Made by a program: the position numbers and the translations under genes. From Rugalucina vietnamica (lineage: Eukaryota; Mollusca; Bivalvia; Lucinida; Lucinidae): a stretch of 64,000 nt of DNA. The stretch spans positions 41,794,188 through 41,858,187 of the forward strand of contig OZ024872.1 in NCBI GenBank assembly GCA_964017185.1, given 5' to 3'. Below the pieces are notes generated by a model, which saw only the letters and a list, made by a program, of their open reading frames with translations, was not told where the DNA came from and made no database searches. Shown here piece by piece: positions 12,377 to 22,884 of the stretch (position 1 is the first letter of the stretch; the number at the start of each line of letters is the position of its first letter).

Positions 12377-12906
12377 ATGGCTAGATTCTGTTTGATGGGC
12401 GACTCCTACGTCAAGAGGCTACAGAACTTCTGTGACGGCGACTTTCATTTTCCGGGACCTACAAGATTTCTTCGACAAGGGGGCTGCGCTGCGACGAACT
12501 CGACGATACTATGAAAAAAAAAATGAAACAAGCCGCTGCAAAATCTGACTACGTCTTCCTCTCCATCGGCGGCAACGACATCAGTCCCATCTCCCATCCA
12601 GAAGTCATCTTCAACAACATCCGTGACCTGGTAGAAAAGCTAGAAGAAACTGACGTGCGTCGAGTGTATATTTCAGAAATTCTACCACGAGGCGATTTTT
12701 CAAAAAGTAAACCCCGCGGTCTAACCAAAGCAAAGTTCAACAGCGACAAAAAAGCTATAAACAAGTTACTGTTCAAGGAATACGGCACGCGGGTCATCAA
12801 ATTCCATGACATACGATATCCTAGAGACTACCACAGCGACAAGGTCCATTTATCAGAACCAACGACAAGACAGCAAAAAATGTGGCCTTCGAAAATACTT
12901 CTTTAG
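12377..12906 (+). CDS. SGNH/GDSL-hydrolase-like protein with one frame break
   Basis: Intronless gene of about 176 codons. It starts MARFCLMGDSYVKRL, with the GDS nucleophile block at residues 8-10. It continues with FLSIGGNDI (the GxND block) and ends with DKVHLSE (the catalytic D-x-x-H block). All SGNH landmarks are present in order. The frame breaks near 12480 at a run of five G; the upstream frame stops at 12514, while the downstream frame carries the rest. This is a one-base indel or a sequencing error. SGNH/esterase domains are known in ORF1 of some CR1/L2 LINEs, but no reverse transcriptase lies nearby. The gene lies inside the 9025-13269 element, with a CCAAT/TATA-like promoter before it and a histone-type 3' stem-loop 47 nt after the stop. 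Substrate unknown; it could bind nucleic acid or act as an esterase. Confidence 0.75.
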
Positions 12907-12953
12907 AATAAGACTCATATTCTGCGGTTCCCGAGATTAAATGTCTCAAAAAC

Positions 12954-12969
12954 GGTCCTTTTCAGGACC
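12954..12969 (+). promoter_or_regulatory. Histone-mRNA-type 3' stem-loop
   Basis: GGTCCTTTTCAGGACC forms a 6-bp stem with a TTTC loop, followed by AC. It fits the metazoan replication-dependent histone 3' stem-loop consensus GGYYCTTTTCAGRRCCAC at every position. It lies 47 nt after the SGNH stop codon. Confidence 0.8.
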
Positions 12970-12980
12970 ACTATACATTA

Positions 12981-13118
12981 TGAAAGAAGCATTATAATGT
13001 CCAAAATAATTACACATGCACATTCAACCATTCACCTCATCCCTCCTCTTCATGAAAGAAGCCATATAATGTCAAAAATTAACACCTTATCATCAAGTTA
13101 TGACACTATGAAAGAAGC
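12981..13118 (+). promoter_or_regulatory. Three purine-rich elements resembling histone downstream elements
   Basis: TGAAAGAAGC occurs at 12981-12990, 13053-13062 and 13109-13118, each followed by TATAATGT-like sequence. The first is 11 nt after the stem-loop, where the U7-snRNA-binding histone downstream element normally lies. Three copies are unusual. Confidence 0.5.
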
Positions 13119-13307
13119 CTTATATAATGTTAACACCTCATACCTCTTCCCGTTCGCTATACTGACACCTGTGCCATTACACATTTCCAATTACCAATAA
13201 AATAAGTGTGTTTTGGTAATTACCAGTGTGTTCCGGTGTTTTGGTGTGTTTTGGTAATTCTACGAACCGCTCATATACTATGCTTTAATCAAGATAAATA
13301 TGTTATC

Positions 13308-13618
13308 AAGGTTTTCCCTCACTCTCGGATTCAAGGGGTCCCTTGGACTCTCACATTTGGTTTTTGAGAGTCCCTGTACAAATTCTACAAGTCCCCACTT
13401 AAATATTGACAATTTTATTGCTTAATTTTTGTTAAAATTAAATTAAAACAAACCATTAATTGCACACTTAGTCCAGTATTGTGCAAACTACATAATGACC
13501 CATGAAACTTTTTGGGGGTCCCATGGGACTCCTAGCATGTCATTTTGAGAGTCCCCGACACTGGCTGACAGTGTTTTGGGAGTCTAGGACTCAATATCCT
13601 GCCTCAGGGAAAACCCTG
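13308..13618. mobile_element. Foldback element with AGGGTTTTCCCT ends
   Basis: The left end AAGGTTTTCCCTCACTCTCG is inverted at the right end CCTCAGGGAAAACCCTG. GAGAGTCCC/GGGACTC-type units recur between them in both orientations. Confidence 0.6.
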
Positions 13619-13687
13619 TGTTATATCAGGCTAAACCATGCAGTCGGTCTTGCAAGGATACGGGGTATCTATTACAGTATCTAAAAC

Positions 13688-14311
13688 AGCAGTCACACAT
13701 TAGCGTATAAGTGAAACGCGCGCCGGGCGTGTTGAAAAATTGCAAAATTCCACATATGCCAGACACACGTCGGAGACACGTTCGAAACGCATTACGAGTA
13801 CGTTGTGTACGCTTGGTGTACGTCCGGCGCGCGTCGCTGTATGTCGCTAAAAATCATCGCGCATTTCGTGCGCGTTTGGGATCAAAAAATTTTAAACATG
13901 CTTAAAAATTTTCTAGAAGCTCGGCCTCCTTTTTCATACTGGTCTCCCATAGATGTTGTAAATAATTGGTATATTTTATTGCATTATCATATATATATAT
14001 ATGTTTATAGCCTGTGATATATTACATTTGTTAGTCGGTAGGAAAAGCTCCCTGGAGCTTGTGTTAACATGTTATATTGAAAACCGACGTAAAATAAATT
14101 TTACTTGACTTGACTTGGCGTGCCCCGGGCGTGTGACTTATACGTTTCGAATAAGTTCCATGCGCGCTACAGGCACGTTGAATACGCTTCGAACACGTTT
14201 GGCGCACGTTTGAGGCACGCCAGTGTACGCTCCATGCACGTTATCTTCAGCGTGTTGACATTTTTCATACGCCTGGCGCGCGTTTGGGTTATACGCTAAT
14301 GTGTGACTGCT
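13688..14311. mobile_element. Complex-TIR element with CACGTT/GCGCG units, with nested SINE tail
   Basis: AGCAGTCACACATTAGCGTA at the left is inverted exactly at the right end (GCTAATGTGTGACTGCT). The arms carry degenerate GAACACGTTTGGCGC-type units. The core contains TTTTAAACATGCTTAAAAAT. 13918-14110 looks like an inserted SINE 3' part ending in a TTGACTTGACTT tail. Flanks ATCTAAAAC and ATTTAATAG match at 6 of 9 positions, so a decayed 9-bp duplication is possible. Confidence 0.65.
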
Positions 14312-14611
14312 ATTTAATAGACATGACTTTGAACTCAAAAATTTGTGCTGTAATAACCAGATAACAGTGAGATTTTCCATAAAAAACTGTACAATAATTA
14401 GTTTTATGGTATCAGAAACTTCTTTTAACTTTCAGTCCTAAATTAAATCGAAAAACACGCGTTTTCACACTTTATTTCAGTAAATAAAAACAAATCACCA
14501 TAGATTAGCATTGATGATTAAAGACACACGTTTTCATGCCTTGATATTCACATTTACAATAAAATAGCCAACAGTGGCAGCATTGAAATTTTTCGCTTGG
14601 AACTGACCATA

Positions 14612-14613
14612 AG

Positions 14614-14652
<39 letters not shown>

Positions 14653-14653
14653 A

Positions 14654-14721
<68 letters not shown>

Positions 14722-14726
14722 ATATG

Positions 14727-14760
<34 letters not shown>
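14612..14760. repeat. TCTA/TGTC compound microsatellite
   Basis: ATCT units to 14722, then TGTC units at 14728-14760, followed by TAATC-type degenerate units to about 14830. Confidence 0.95.
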
Positions 14761-14761
<1 letters not shown>

Positions 14762-14829
14762 ATCTAAGCTAATCTAATCTTATCTTACCGGGTAATCTAA
14801 ATCTAAATCTAATCTAATTTAATTTAATT

Positions 14830-15475
14830 GATGTTTCAGGTTTCAACACCAAAACATCTTGAAGAGGTAAATATATGTGTAGATTTGATCAGTGGTTTGA
14901 ATTGGATATTTTATGTAAGGTTAAAATAAAGTTTTATTTGTTTGCAATTGCCTACTGAACCACACTTTTTCTGTCTACCTTTACAAACAATATTCATCAC
15001 AATATCCCACAACCAATCAACTAGTGTTTCAAGTTTTTGAAATGAAAGTTCTACTATACTTACAGTTACACTCTACCTGCACATAATCAATTTTACCGTA
15101 CCTCTGTTAAATCGATTATATATAATCACAATATGACCAACTTTTGTACATTTGTACATTTCCATTTTGTGAAGAAAAAAAATTCTGACCTTCCTACTCA
15201 CTCTAACCCAGTGGGTCAGCAGTTGCAAACAAATTTTTTTAAAGAAGGCCTAAGCTATTCAGTTCATTTTTTTTTAAGTTAGTACATGTACTGAGAAAAT
15301 GGCCAAATTGAGAAACAATCATCTAAAAATGATTGTTTCTCGGTTTTCAACACCCCCCTTTGGAAATAGTGAATGTTAATGAATGGAAAATCATGTTTGT
15401 TCCCTATATTATCTTCAGATACACCCTATTTACATGTATCTTGTCTGAATGATACATTTTCAATTTCAGACAAAG
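14830..15475. other. 5' flank of LPGAT1
   Basis: No clear promoter motif. TGTTTCAG at 14832-14839, then 27 bases and GTAAAT, could delimit a small 5' non-coding exon (very uncertain). A short hairpin TGAGAAACAATCAT / ATGATTGTTTCTC lies at 15307-15342. Coding exon 1 begins after the acceptor TTTCAG at 15469. Confidence 0.35.
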
Positions 15476-18400
15476 ATGGTCCTGTCTCAGCTTTACAAAG
15501 TTCTATACTACACACTACGTATAGTACACAATTTCGTTAACAATGTTATGGTAATTCCGACCTACTGCCTGTGGCATCTAGTCCTGTATCCCCTCCGCTT
15601 GCTGAGGCCTGAGCTGTTCTGGAGGATAGAGAACTGGCTGTTCAAATTAATGATGAGTTTTGTCGTGCAGTGGATGGATTCTGGGGGATACAAAAGTAAA
15701 TATTTGTGTTCTTACATATGAGCTGCATCATGAGAAAACCATTTATTTTGCTACACAGATAGAACAATCCGTCTTCTTGTTACGTCTGAAATTTCAAGCT
15801 TCTAGCCCTCTCCTGTGACTGCAGAGATCGGTTTGCTTCAGACCTGGTCAGAAACCCCAAAGACCAGTTTTCTGGTGTCGCGGCTCATATTTCTCTGGCA
15901 AATTACCTGGTCATAAAATAAAATACAAAACACCGTGACAGAGGTCATGTTTGTGAAAATTGCAGATCAGTGGCAGAACAGTTAAAATGTCTCTGATCTG
16001 ATCTTTACCATAATTTCAGAATAGAAAGTTTGACTGTTCATTATTCAGGTGAAGCGGGCTGACTCAGTCGGTAGCGCATCACACTTTAGACCAAGGGGTC
16101 CCTTATTTGAGCCCTGTCCTGGGAATGGGCTGTTGTGACCTTGAGCAGGTCACATTTCCACAGCTCAGTGTGTATATAGTGTACATATGTTCTTACTTAC
16201 CAGTAGTTGCAATAAAAGCTCTACAGAGCTTATGTTGACTTATGATTGTTGAAATTGAAATATATAGCATCTATAAATAAAGATTATCATTATTATTATT
16301 ATTATGATTGGTGGCACATTACCAGGATGCATCCACCTTTATTGCAGATCCTTTCAAATGTTTCACAGCTTAGTTCGCAGTTGTGCCTGTCACATTCCAG
16401 TGAGATAGGGTCCTTATTACTTAGGAGATATATGTCAGTTACAAATACACATGAACACTTGTTTTACAGTTATAGAATCTGGTGATGACCTCAGCAGTCT
16501 GGTTGATGAACACTGTCTGCTAATGGTAAATCACCAATCAACGGCGGATATCCCAATGACAATGACGGCACTGTATCCTAAAGGACTTGTCATTGGTCAA
16601 GTTATGTGGATCATGGACTATATTTTCGTGTACACTAATTTCGGCTGGGCTTCATACTTTCATCATGATTTCTTCATTCAACAGGTAAAGTTGTGTTGTT
16701 TTGTTTTTGTCCACTGGAATTAGTGTTTGAAAATTGATAAGGACTTCAGTCATTTTTTGTTGCTAAGCAATACTGTAGATTCTGAAATGTTCGCGAGTAC
16801 TTAATTTTCATTTCGTCAATTCAATGCCTCTGCCCTCATGTATTCAAAGTTCTCACTAATGAAATACTTACATAAGGTTTAAGAAGGCACAAGTACCCTC
16901 TCGCGAATTCAAAAACTTGCTAATACATTGTTATTTGGAAATAGTTAGTTCGCAAAATAACAGTCACACGAAAATTTCCGAATTTACAGTATACTGAGTA
17001 TAGAGAGAAAAGGGATGACTTTTCCTCTTTGAAGTTTCGTAGATGCATCCATGGAGCAGTGGTTCTAAGATACTTCCCTTGCTGACCAGGTATTAAGGGT
17101 TTGATCCAAGGTTTCACCAATTCTTTGGATGAGACTTTGAATTGAGATCTTGTTTTAATATGACCTTAGCTGCTGTTGGTGGGGCAATAAAAACCAAATC
17201 AACCTCTTTGAAGTTTCCCTGATTTGAACCTGTAAATGACATAAACATTTAATGACAAGGTGGACAGTCACATGACTAAAATAGATTTTTGTGTACTAGT
17301 ATGCGGACATAACCATATAGCAATTGGCCATATTTTTCGTAAAACTGAATGAAATTTCATGGGGTAAAGTGCGCATACCTCGGAATGATACACTCTAAAC
17401 TGCTGTACAACAGTCAGTATAATGCACGCTTTTGTTTACCAGACAATCCGGAGCAACCTCGGTGTTAAAATATAAACCCAGTTGCTTGGGGGAATCTATT
17501 AAATTGTAGAGCACACTAAACTGACTGTTTGTTGTATAGCAGTGTAGAGTGTACCATTCCGGGGTATGTGCATGTGCATTTTACCCCATGAAATTTCATT
17601 CAGTTTTAAGAAACTTATGGCCAATTTGCTTACTGGTTCTGTCCGAATACAAATACACAATAATTAATTTTTGTCAGGTGATTGTCCTCCTTGATGAAGA
17701 TGATACATGTATTTGTGCTTAAAATGGTTCTGATATGGCTGAAAGCCACATTGAAAGCATAAACAGTGTAATACAAAATAATTCTGCGTGACTTTTATTT
17801 CACAAATTTTCTATTTCCAAATTATTCGCGAGATCTTAAATTAGTGAACGACTACAATACAAGTGTCTGTGTAGTCTTTATAATCTTGAATTCAGGGGAC
17901 AACATCTTTTCGAATATTCGTGAAAATTAAGCTCTCACGAGCATTTCCGAACATACAGTATTTTACAGGGAAAGGAAGGCCGAGCCAATCAGCTACAGAA
18001 CCTTCAAGATCACTTGGTACAGCACTACATGAGTACTAACAAAAGATGGATAGTCTTGTTCCCAGAGGGAGGTTTTCTATACAAGAGAAGAAAAACTAGT
18101 CAAGAGTATGTATTGTGAAAATGCTGTTGGAGTAAAACAAGTATGCCGGTGGAGAATCAGATGAGCTTGTAGATCTATTTATCATAATAAGGACTAAGAT
18201 CCAAACTTATTCAGTTACCCTACTCTGGGTTTATTAGTATTGTGTTGTTCATTGAATTAAAGCATAAATACATGTTTTGTATGAGTATGAGCATCTCCTT
18301 GAGTCCAAGTATGATTTGAATGTGATCTGTTGTCATTTCACTACAGTACATTACGAAAACATGCCCATGCAATATACAGAGATTTTTTTTTCAGCTGAAA

Positions 18401-20761
18401 AAAATGAAAAATTCATTGGAAAAAATTTTATTTTGAATATTTTTGCCCAAAACATTGATTGTGGGTACACTTTAGAAGTTAGAACTGTCCCGGCGAGACA
18501 GTTCTAGCGACTACCCACAATCTCTGTTTTGGATCAAAACTAAGAAAAATCATATACCCCTGCATACTCCAGTTTTACTATATGTAAAAGTGTAGTTTAA
18601 AGGGAAACATTACTATTTAATTCTGGCATATGATTTTCATGAAACTTCCTATGCTTCAAGATAATTGTACCCTTGGACTAAAATCGAAATAAAAGTTGGG
18701 TGTCACCGGCCTCGTTTCCATGGTAGCAGAACTTTTTGGATGTTTCTCGTGCATTTCAGAAAACCGCACTCGTAGCGGACATGTGTTTTAATATATATGT
18801 TATTACTGCAAAAAAACAACTTAAACACACGATGAGTGTTATTTTCTTAAATTTTGATACTATTTGCTCTTAAATTGAGGAGATAACATGCAAAATTAAC
18901 TTTCCCGCCATCTTTTCAAACCTGGAAAAAGTACGTATTTTTGCGATATCTCCTAAACTACGCATAAGATTTTGATTAAATTACACCAACAGATAGGAAA
19001 CGTGGTAACCATTCGAAAGTTAAAATAAAAAGTGCGGGTCACCGGATTGCGTTGGAAGATATAGAGAAAAAAACATTCAATTTTCCCGCCTTTTTCGTTT
19101 TAACGCCAAACGTTGCACTGACGTCGCGTATATTTATGCGACATCATCAACAGCAAAATAAACGTTTTCACATATAATCAACATTTTACACGAATTTGAG
19201 TAAATCAATTGCCACAGAACTTCTTTTAAAATAAAAATGAACCATATGTATACCCGCTTTAGGACTTAATTATGCAGAAACAAACAGAATAAGATTCTAC
19301 AGCTTGCAGCATCATTGAGAAATCAAAACTAAACGACATTAAAAACTACGCGTAACATGCACGTACTAAACGCCGACGTTGCGCAAACGGTGTGCTCATA
19401 AACAAAAGTAATGTTTACCCTAAGGGGATATACATTATTCGGACAAGTTATCCTGATTATATTGACAGCCACAAGTTACAGAAAGTCTTGTCATCACCAC
19501 TGTATTCTTAATTATTATTATCAGTAAAATATGTTGGCCTGCTTTTGCAAAATACCTACACTAATTAATATCTGCCATAAATATTGCCATTTGTCCCTCC
19601 AGGTATGCCAAGAAACATGATCTTCCCGTGTTAACACATGTAACTCTACCTCGACTTGGTGCCTTGGATACTATACTGAACACAGTGGGAGATGTACAAG
19701 CAGCAAACGGATTTAAAGGTATGTACATAGGAGGTGGTTAGAAAAGATGTTGCAATACATTAATCATTTCAAAACATTTGGTCATGAAAATGTTCTACAA
19801 CTGTTCTTCAACTTCTGCTGATTCAGAGAGGATGTATTTTACATGTATGCATTTGTGAAAAAAATGTACTTTAATCGCTGGTATTTTGCCTCTGGGAGGC
19901 TTGCCGATAAACTAGTCAAAGTGTGGTTAGCATGTCAAAATATGACTCAGTTTACATGATCTTATTAAATAGGACATATTGACTTTTAGATTGTTCCTAA
20001 TTAAAAATTGCAAAAAAATAGAACATTTGTATTTAACTTAAATGACTCCAGATGCAAAAGTCAGGAAATGCAATAACTGTCATAGATAAATCTTAAAGGA
20101 GCCACCTCGTAAGAAAAGCAACAACATACATAGGCAAAAACCAAGGCACAGATCAGCTGTGCAGTAACTGCATCTTTGTTTTCGCTACACAGATAGTATA
20201 ATCTACTTATACATGTATCCACAATATTATTTCAAGCTTCTAGCCTTCTTCTGTGACTGTACAGACCAGGTGATAGAAATTCCAAATTGTTGGTTTTCTC
20301 ATGCGTAAGCTCATTAATTCGATATTTCAGAATCCAAATCAAGGCAGCATTGTGTCAAGTGGGTGATAGACATGACATTAGCATACCCAGACTATGAAGC
20401 CTTAGACATGCCGGGGATGATGGTCGGCTGGCATAAGCCAAGGGACATGAGGGTGCACTTCAGGGCCTACCCCGTGTCGGACATTCCCGCCGACATCGAA
20501 GGCCGAACAAATTGGCTGTATGATAGATACGTTGAAAAGGAGCACATTTTGGAACAGTTTTACAGTAAAGGAGCGGATTTGAATGATTCCGATTCACAGA
20601 AGAGACTTTTGCCACGGATCAAGACTAGTAAAGTGCCATTTGACACGATCTCGTATCTTTTTGCCTACGTCCTCTATGCAATTTCTGCCTTATTCTTCTG
20701 GTTGTTTATGTGTTGTCCAGTATGGAATGGAGTGTTATATCTTGTTGGTTTGTTGTTTTAA
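15476..20761 (+). CDS. LPGAT1: LPGAT1-like lysophospholipid acyltransferase, five coding exons
   Basis: Exons 15476-15695, 16470-16684, 17969-18105, 19603-19718 and 20331-20761 (TAA) have AG/GT borders and join in phase to 372 aa, matching the roughly 370 aa of vertebrate LPGAT1. The family is an ER-membrane acyl-CoA:lysophospholipid acyltransferase (PlsC/AGPAT fold) acting in phospholipid remodelling. Visible motifs: an N-terminal membrane segment at about residues 16-45; the catalytic HX4D block NHQSTAD at 94-100; the substrate-binding FPEGG at 176-180 within WIVLFPEGGFLYKRRKTSQ; and the LPGAT1-typical VTLPRLGA, IDMTLAYP and TNWLYDRYVEKE stretches. A hydrophobic C-terminal segment covers about 335-372. 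The start follows an acceptor by 6 bp and aligns with the conserved N-terminal region. Introns hold MITEs, a SINE, a 438-bp foldback element and a nested hairpin element. Copies of a MITE end 24 bp after exon 1 and 18 bp before exon 5. Confidence 0.93.
15719..15892. mobile_element. Family A MITE in LPGAT1 intron 1
   Basis: TGAGCTGCATCATGAGAAAA to GTGTCGCGGCTCA. The central hairpin is deleted. It starts 24 bp after the exon 1 donor. Confidence 0.7.
16050..16260 (+). mobile_element. tRNA-derived SINE
   Basis: The head GCGGGCTGACTCAGTCGGTA looks like a tRNA A box; the degenerate B box is TTATTTGAGCCCT at about 16102-16114. The tail includes AATAAAAGCTCTACAGAGCTT, shared with 14050-14090. Probably inactive. 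Confidence 0.6.
17045..17230 (+). mobile_element. tRNA-derived SINE, second type
   Basis: GGAGCAGTGGTTCTAAGATA (A-box region) and GGGTTTGATCC (B box) are spaced as in a tRNA. Confidence 0.5.
17256..17693. mobile_element. 438-bp foldback element in LPGAT1 intron 2
   Basis: The two halves are inverted copies over about 200 bp each (for example AAACTGAATGAAATTTCATG against its complement on the other side). Terminal CAAGGTGGACA and TGTCCTCCTTG are flanked by ATGA on each side (17252-17255 and 17694-17697), a 4-bp duplication. No open frame. Confidence 0.8.
18351..19455. mobile_element. Family B hairpin element split by a nested insertion
   Basis: The left part (18351-18600) has the CATTACGAAAACATGCCCAT end and a central palindrome at 18455-18530. 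The remainder (GGGGATATACATTATTCGG to about 19455) resumes after 19421. The undivided copy at 10523-10821 shows the uninterrupted order. Confidence 0.7.
18601..19421. mobile_element. TTAA-type MITE nested in a family B element
   Basis: The left end AGGGAAACATTACT is inverted at the right end AGTAATGTTTACCCT. TTAA precedes the left end (18597-18600) and TAA follows the right end, suggesting TTAA-target insertion as in piggyBac/Kolobok groups (inference). Interior AT-rich, non-coding. Confidence 0.6.
20098..20313. mobile_element. Family A MITE before LPGAT1 exon 5
   Basis: GAGCCACCTCGTAAGAAAAG to TCATGCGTAAGCTCA. It ends 18 bp before the exon 5 start at 20331. Confidence 0.7.
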
Positions 20762-20917
20762 ATTTCAGCAATTCTATTACACAGTACATCTTAGTTAAAC
20801 ACATATGGAAAATGTTCATGGTGACTGAAAAAGTGCTTTCCTTATTTCTATACAAATTATTTTTCTGCGTCAAAATTAAGACATGCTCGGTTTTGCATTT
20901 CAAGAGTGTTTAGCATT

Positions 20918-21102
20918 TGAGCCACCACATGGGAAAACCAACAATCTGCCTAGGCGAAAACAAAGGCGCAGATCAGCTTCGCAGCTTTGTTTTCGCTACT
21001 CGGATAGTACAGTTCCTCTTCTACTTAAATCCGAAATTTCAAGATTCTAGCTCAGACCTGATCTGAAACCACATTGTTGGTTTTCCCACGAGGCGGCTCA
21101 TT
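20918..21102. mobile_element. Family A MITE
   Basis: TGAGCCACCACATGGGAAAA to TTCCCACGAGGCGGCTCA, with GGCGAAAACAAAGGCGCAGA in the core. Lies just after LPGAT1. Confidence 0.85.
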
Positions 21103-21296
21103 TGTTTAGAAGATATTTTTGTCACTCAACCTTATGATCGTTTTGAAAAAGAAGAAAAAAAAACTAAAAAAAAAAACACATTGAGAAACATATTCCTACG
21201 GCAGCTGTTCCATATGATGGTGGTTATGTTAACACTACACTTCTGTCTGTCTCCACAATCCATGCTAATCTCACAATGCTTCCACATTTTTATATT

Positions 21297-21532
21297 TGAG
21301 CCGCCTCGTGGGAAAACCAACAATGTGGTTTTCGAACAGGTCTGACACAAAATGAGCTGCACAAGCACAGAAAAATGCTAGATGCTTGAAATTTTGGATA
21401 TAAGTAGAAGAGGAATTGTACTATCCGTTTAGCGAAAACAAAGGCGCTGATCAGCTTCGCGGTTACCGCGAAGCTGATCTGCGCCTTTGTTTTCGCATAT
21501 GCAGATTGTTGCTTTTCCCATGAGGCGGCTCA
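21297..21532. mobile_element. Family A MITE, full length, inverted orientation
   Basis: TGAGCCGCCTCGTGGGAAAA to CCCATGAGGCGGCTCA. The central palindrome GCTGATCAGCTTCGCGGTTA is well kept. Confidence 0.9.
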
Positions 21533-21623
21533 TGTTTTTTATATTCAAGCAAATTTCAAGCATAAACTAAACATAATTTTTATAAGTCAGTCTTATTTAG
21601 TGTGACTGAGCAAAACATCTATA

Positions 21624-21858
21624 TGAGCCGCGTAATGAGAAAACTTGATTTTTGCATATGCGAAAACAAAGATGCAGATCAGCTGTGCAGTAATTGCATA
21701 GCTGATCAGCACCTTGTTTTCACTTCATGGATGTACAATTCCTCTTCTTCAATGTGAAATTTTAAGCTTCTATCCATCCTCTGTGGCTGCAGTGGCCTGT
21801 TTGTGTCAGGCCTGGTCCGAAACCCAAAGTCAGCTTTTCTCGTGTCGCGGCTCATATG
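21624..21858. mobile_element. Family A MITE
   Basis: TGAGCCGCGTAATGAGAAAA to CGTGTCGCGGCTCA, with the central hairpin around GCAGTAATTGC. Confidence 0.85.
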
Positions 21859-22018
21859 ACTCGAGTTCCATATCTGTTCTTCTGGTCCTGCAGTTATCTA
21901 ACTTTTTTGTGTTAAATTCAGCTGAGCTTGAAATTTCTTTTCATAAATGTTTGAAATCGAGTCATTTTTTGGGCCTCCCATAAATGACTTCTGATTTCAA
22001 CCTGAATGCTCTATTAAT

Positions 22019-22834
22019 TATACCCCCGGCATTTATGCCGACGGATATATAGTTTTCGCTTTTCCGTTCGTTCGTATGTTCGTTCGTTTGTTCGTTAGTT
22101 CGTTTCTTCGTTCGTAATTCCGGAACGTTCGTAGAATTTATGTCAAAGTTTTGGTTAAAGTTTCTCTAGAGGTGTATATCTCATGAACCAATGGTCAGAA
22201 ACTATTCATATTTGGACCATAGGTACCCTATAGGGTTTGCTTTGTTTCCATGAGTTCGGACCCCAGGGTCCATGCCTGGGGGTGGGGCTGCAGGTCAAAA
22301 CCTAGGTCACCTTTAAAATGTGCTGTTTACAATGTTAATGTTTCTTCTCTTAAGTTCATATCTTAACAAACAATCATAGGAATGTATTCTTATATAGTTC
22401 ATAGATACCCTTTAGGGTTTGCTTTCATATTCAATGTCACCAAATCCTGGTTACCGTCCCCAGGGGTGGGGCTAGAGGTCAAAATCTAGGACACATTTTT
22501 ATATGATATATACCATGATAAACTTTCTGTAAGTCTGTTTTCTTGACTTCCACTAAGTCTTGCCAGAATGCATTCATACTTAGATCATATGTACCATGTA
22601 AGATTCAGACTTGTCTATGTGCAGGGGGGGGGGGGGGGGGGGCTAAAGGTCAAAATCTAGAACTTCTTTAATAATTGTATTTTCTGTACTTTTTTTTACT
22701 ATCATGTTAAGAAATCATTCATACTTGCCCCATAGGTACTCTATAAGGTTTGCCTTGTTTCTAATGACATTAGACACTAGGGTACATGCTGGGGGTGGGG
22801 CTAGAGGTCAAAATCTAGGACATCTTAATATCTT

Positions 22835-22884
<50 letters not shown>

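Larger units (their letters stand above)
9025..13269. mobile_element. 4.2-kb TIR element carrying an SGNH-hydrolase-like gene
   Basis: The left terminus (9025-9090) and the right terminus (13203-13269) are inverted copies. From 9030-9090 against 13204-13264 the match is essentially perfect over 61 bp, and each arm contains two units of ATTACCAAAACACAC. The 9-bp sequence CTCATATAC lies directly outside both ends (9016-9024 and 13270-13278), as expected for a target-site duplication. Termini read GGGTGCGTAG and CGGTTCGTAG. The interior contains nested family B hairpin elements (about 9380-9640, 10366-10500, 10523-10821), a stray TIR-like array (11588-11745), an AAAT microsatellite and the SGNH gene (12377-12906). 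No transposase was recognised, so it appears non-autonomous. A 9-bp TSD fits Mutator-like elements, but that assignment is inference. Confidence 0.78.

Noticed and set aside
12954-12969. Possible histone gene cluster
   Set aside because: The hairpin is histone-type, but no histone H1, H2A, H2B, H3 or H4 coding sequence was found on either strand nearby.
16050-16120. tRNA gene
   Set aside because: A tRNA-like head without a complete cloverleaf and followed by a SINE body; the same holds at 23503, 34215, 55738 and 56030.
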